A DNA stretch of 6,814 nt from contig DASTYE010000283.1 of the NCBI GenBank assembly GCA_035765135.1, positions 1 through 6,814 of the forward strand, written 5' to 3'. Shown piece after piece: positions 5,828 through 6,814 of this stretch (positions within the stretch are counted from its first letter, which is position 1; each line of letters opens with the position of its first letter). Below the pieces are notes generated by a model. That model did not search any database. It was not told where the DNA came from and saw only the letters and a list, made by a program, of their open reading frames with translations. Origin of the DNA: JAICNG01 sp035765135 (GTDB lineage: Bacteria > Gemmatimonadota > Gemmatimonadetes > Gemmatimonadales > Gemmatimonadaceae). Both the position numbers and the translations under genes were made by a program.

Positions 5828-6588
5828 TGCTCACGCGCCTGATCGTTTGCCTGGACGTGCGACAAGGTCGAGTCGTGAAGGGCGTCCGCTTCACAGGGCT
5901 CCGTGACGTGGGCGACCCCGTGGAGCTCGCGCGGCGCTACGAGCTGGAGGGGGCGGACGAGATCGTGTTTCTCGACATCTCGGCCAGCGCTGAAGGGCGC
6001 ACGACGTTGCTGGAGACGGTGCGGCGCGCTGCGGATGTCCTCTTCGTTCCGCTCACCGTCGGCGGCGGGGTCGGGACGGTAGACGATGTCGCGAGATTGC
6101 TGCGCGCCGGGGCCGACAAGGTCAGCGTCAACACGGCGGCGGTCGCGCGACCGGTGCTGCTGTCGGAGTGCGCCGAGCGCTTTGGATCGCAGTGCGTCGT
6201 CGCCAGCATCGATGCCAAGGAGGAGGGCGACACGTGGTGCGTGTGGACACACGGCGGCACGGTGCCCACCGGCATTGACGCCATCGAGTGGGCGCGAGAG
6301 TGCGTCTCGCGCGGGGCGGGCGAGATTCTCCTGACGAGCATCGATCGCGATGGCGCACGATCGGGCTTCGACCTGGCGCTCACGCGTGCCGTGTCCGAGG
6401 CCGTCGACGTTCCCGTGATCGCGTCGGGCGGAGCGGGGACGGCGGCTCACGTGCGCGATGCCGTCGCCGAGGGTCACGCGGACGCAGTGCTGGTCGCCGG
6501 GATCTTGCATGACGGCCTAACGACCGTGCGTGAGCTCAAGCGGGAGCTCGCCAACGCGCGAATCCCGGTTCGCGAGATGGCCTCATGA
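5827..6588 (+). CDS. hisF: Imidazole glycerol phosphate synthase, cyclase subunit HisF
   Basis: HisF is the (beta/alpha)8-barrel cyclase that, with ammonia from HisH, converts PRFAR to imidazole glycerol phosphate and AICAR. It has 253 residues, the usual length. IVCLDVRQGRVVKGV (6-20) carries catalytic Asp10. VPLTVGGGV (74-82), ADKVSVNTAA (96-105), VVASIDAK (124-131) with Asp129, LLTSIDRDG (168-176) with Thr170 and Asp175, and VIASGGAG (197-204) follow in canonical order. Unlike its neighbour and paralogue HisA, the RDG motif here is intact. No good Shine-Dalgarno sequence lies close upstream, so translation probably depends on reinitiation at the TGATG overlap with hisB. The stop overlaps the hisN ATG (ATGA). 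Confidence 0.97.
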   Translation: MLTRLIVCLDVRQGRVVKGVRFTGLRDVGDPVELARRYELEGADEIVFLDISASAEGRTTLLETVRRAADVLFVPLTVGGGVGTVDDVARLLRAGADKVSVNTAAVARPVLLSECAERFGSQCVVASIDAKEEGDTWCVWTHGGTVPTGIDAIEWARECVSRGAGEILLTSIDRDGARSGFDLALTRAVSEAVDVPVIASGGAGTAAHVRDAVAEGHADAVLVAGILHDGLTTVRELKRELANARIPVREMAS

Positions 6589-6814
6589 CGGCGACGGAGC
6601 GCTACTCGCTGCTTCTGGAGGCGGTGCAGGATGCGGCGCGGGTCGCGGGCGGTGTGGCGATGCGACATTACCGGTCGAACCTCGCGGTCGAATCGAAGGC
6701 GGATGGGTCGCCGGTCACGATCGCCGATCGTGAGGCGGAGGCGGAGGCGCGCGCCTGGATCGGCGCCCGCTTCCCGATGGATGGGATCGAAGGGGAAGAG
6801 CTCGGTGTGGTGCG
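6585..6814 (+). CDS. hisN: Inositol-monophosphatase-family protein, probable histidinol-phosphatase HisN (3' end outside window)
   Basis: An open frame from ATG 6585 runs 76 codons to the window edge without a stop. It begins MTATERYSLLLEAVQDAARVAG. The pattern AARVAGGVAMRHYRS (17-31), KADGSPVTIADREAE (38-52) and FPMDGIEGEELG (63-74) is the N-terminal signature of the IMPase family. The GEE around Glu71-Glu72 carries a metal ligand. The remaining metal and catalytic motifs (DPIDGT and the later WD) would lie beyond the window. HisN-type members dephosphorylate histidinol phosphate. HisB here has no phosphatase domain and this gene overlaps hisF by ATGA, so that role is the most likely one. 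Inositol phosphatase or CysQ-like activity cannot be excluded from the fragment. Only weak purine enrichment precedes the start, so translational coupling is likely. Confidence 0.85.
   Translation, partial: MTATERYSLLLEAVQDAARVAGGVAMRHYRSNLAVESKADGSPVTIADREAEAEARAWIGARFPMDGIEGEELGVV

Noticed and set aside
5671..6510. Minus-strand frame of 279 codons opposite hisB and hisF
   Set aside because: Antisense shadow of two conserved genes with no supporting motif.

Overview
The window is a compact, one-strand stretch of a GC-rich bacterial chromosome carrying most of a histidine biosynthesis operon, with the 3' end of an amino-acid permease gene upstream. Everything supportable is on the + strand. 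High GC, strong purine-rich ribosome binding sites at several junctions, a long-form HisG, a monofunctional HisB and an IMPase-type HisN suggest a free-living high-GC bacterium. I lean weakly towards Gemmatimonadota, but nothing here (no rRNA, no marker gene) proves a phylum.

Layout: 3-488 is the C-terminal half of an APC-superfamily permease. 489-705 is a 217-base control region. It holds a candidate promoter (497-525), a 26-codon histidine-rich leader ORF (533-613), a long potential antiterminator helix (583-603 with 631-654) and a 9-bp intrinsic terminator followed by five T (647-675). Together these look like a ribosome-mediated his attenuator. The structural genes follow: hisG (706), hisD (1596), hisC (2918), hisH (3961), hisA (4557), hisB (5279), hisF (5827) and the start of hisN (6585, running off the window). 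Every structural gene overlaps the next by 4 nt (ATGA or GTGA) or 1 nt (TGATG), so the operon is probably translationally coupled throughout.

How the genes work together: HisG condenses ATP with PRPP. After the HisE/HisI steps (genes not in this window), HisA isomerises ProFAR. HisF with the glutaminase HisH makes IGP and AICAR, HisB dehydrates IGP, HisC transaminates, HisN would remove the phosphate, and HisD oxidises histidinol to histidine. Because HisB has no phosphatase domain, the IMPase-like gene after hisF fits the histidinol-phosphatase step.

Most worth a second look: the attenuator with its His-rich leader peptide, a HisA in which the usual general-acid Asp is Glu, a short divergent HisB, the hisGDCHABFN order, and an identical 15-nt junction used twice. 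No mobile element, CRISPR array, tRNA or rRNA was seen.
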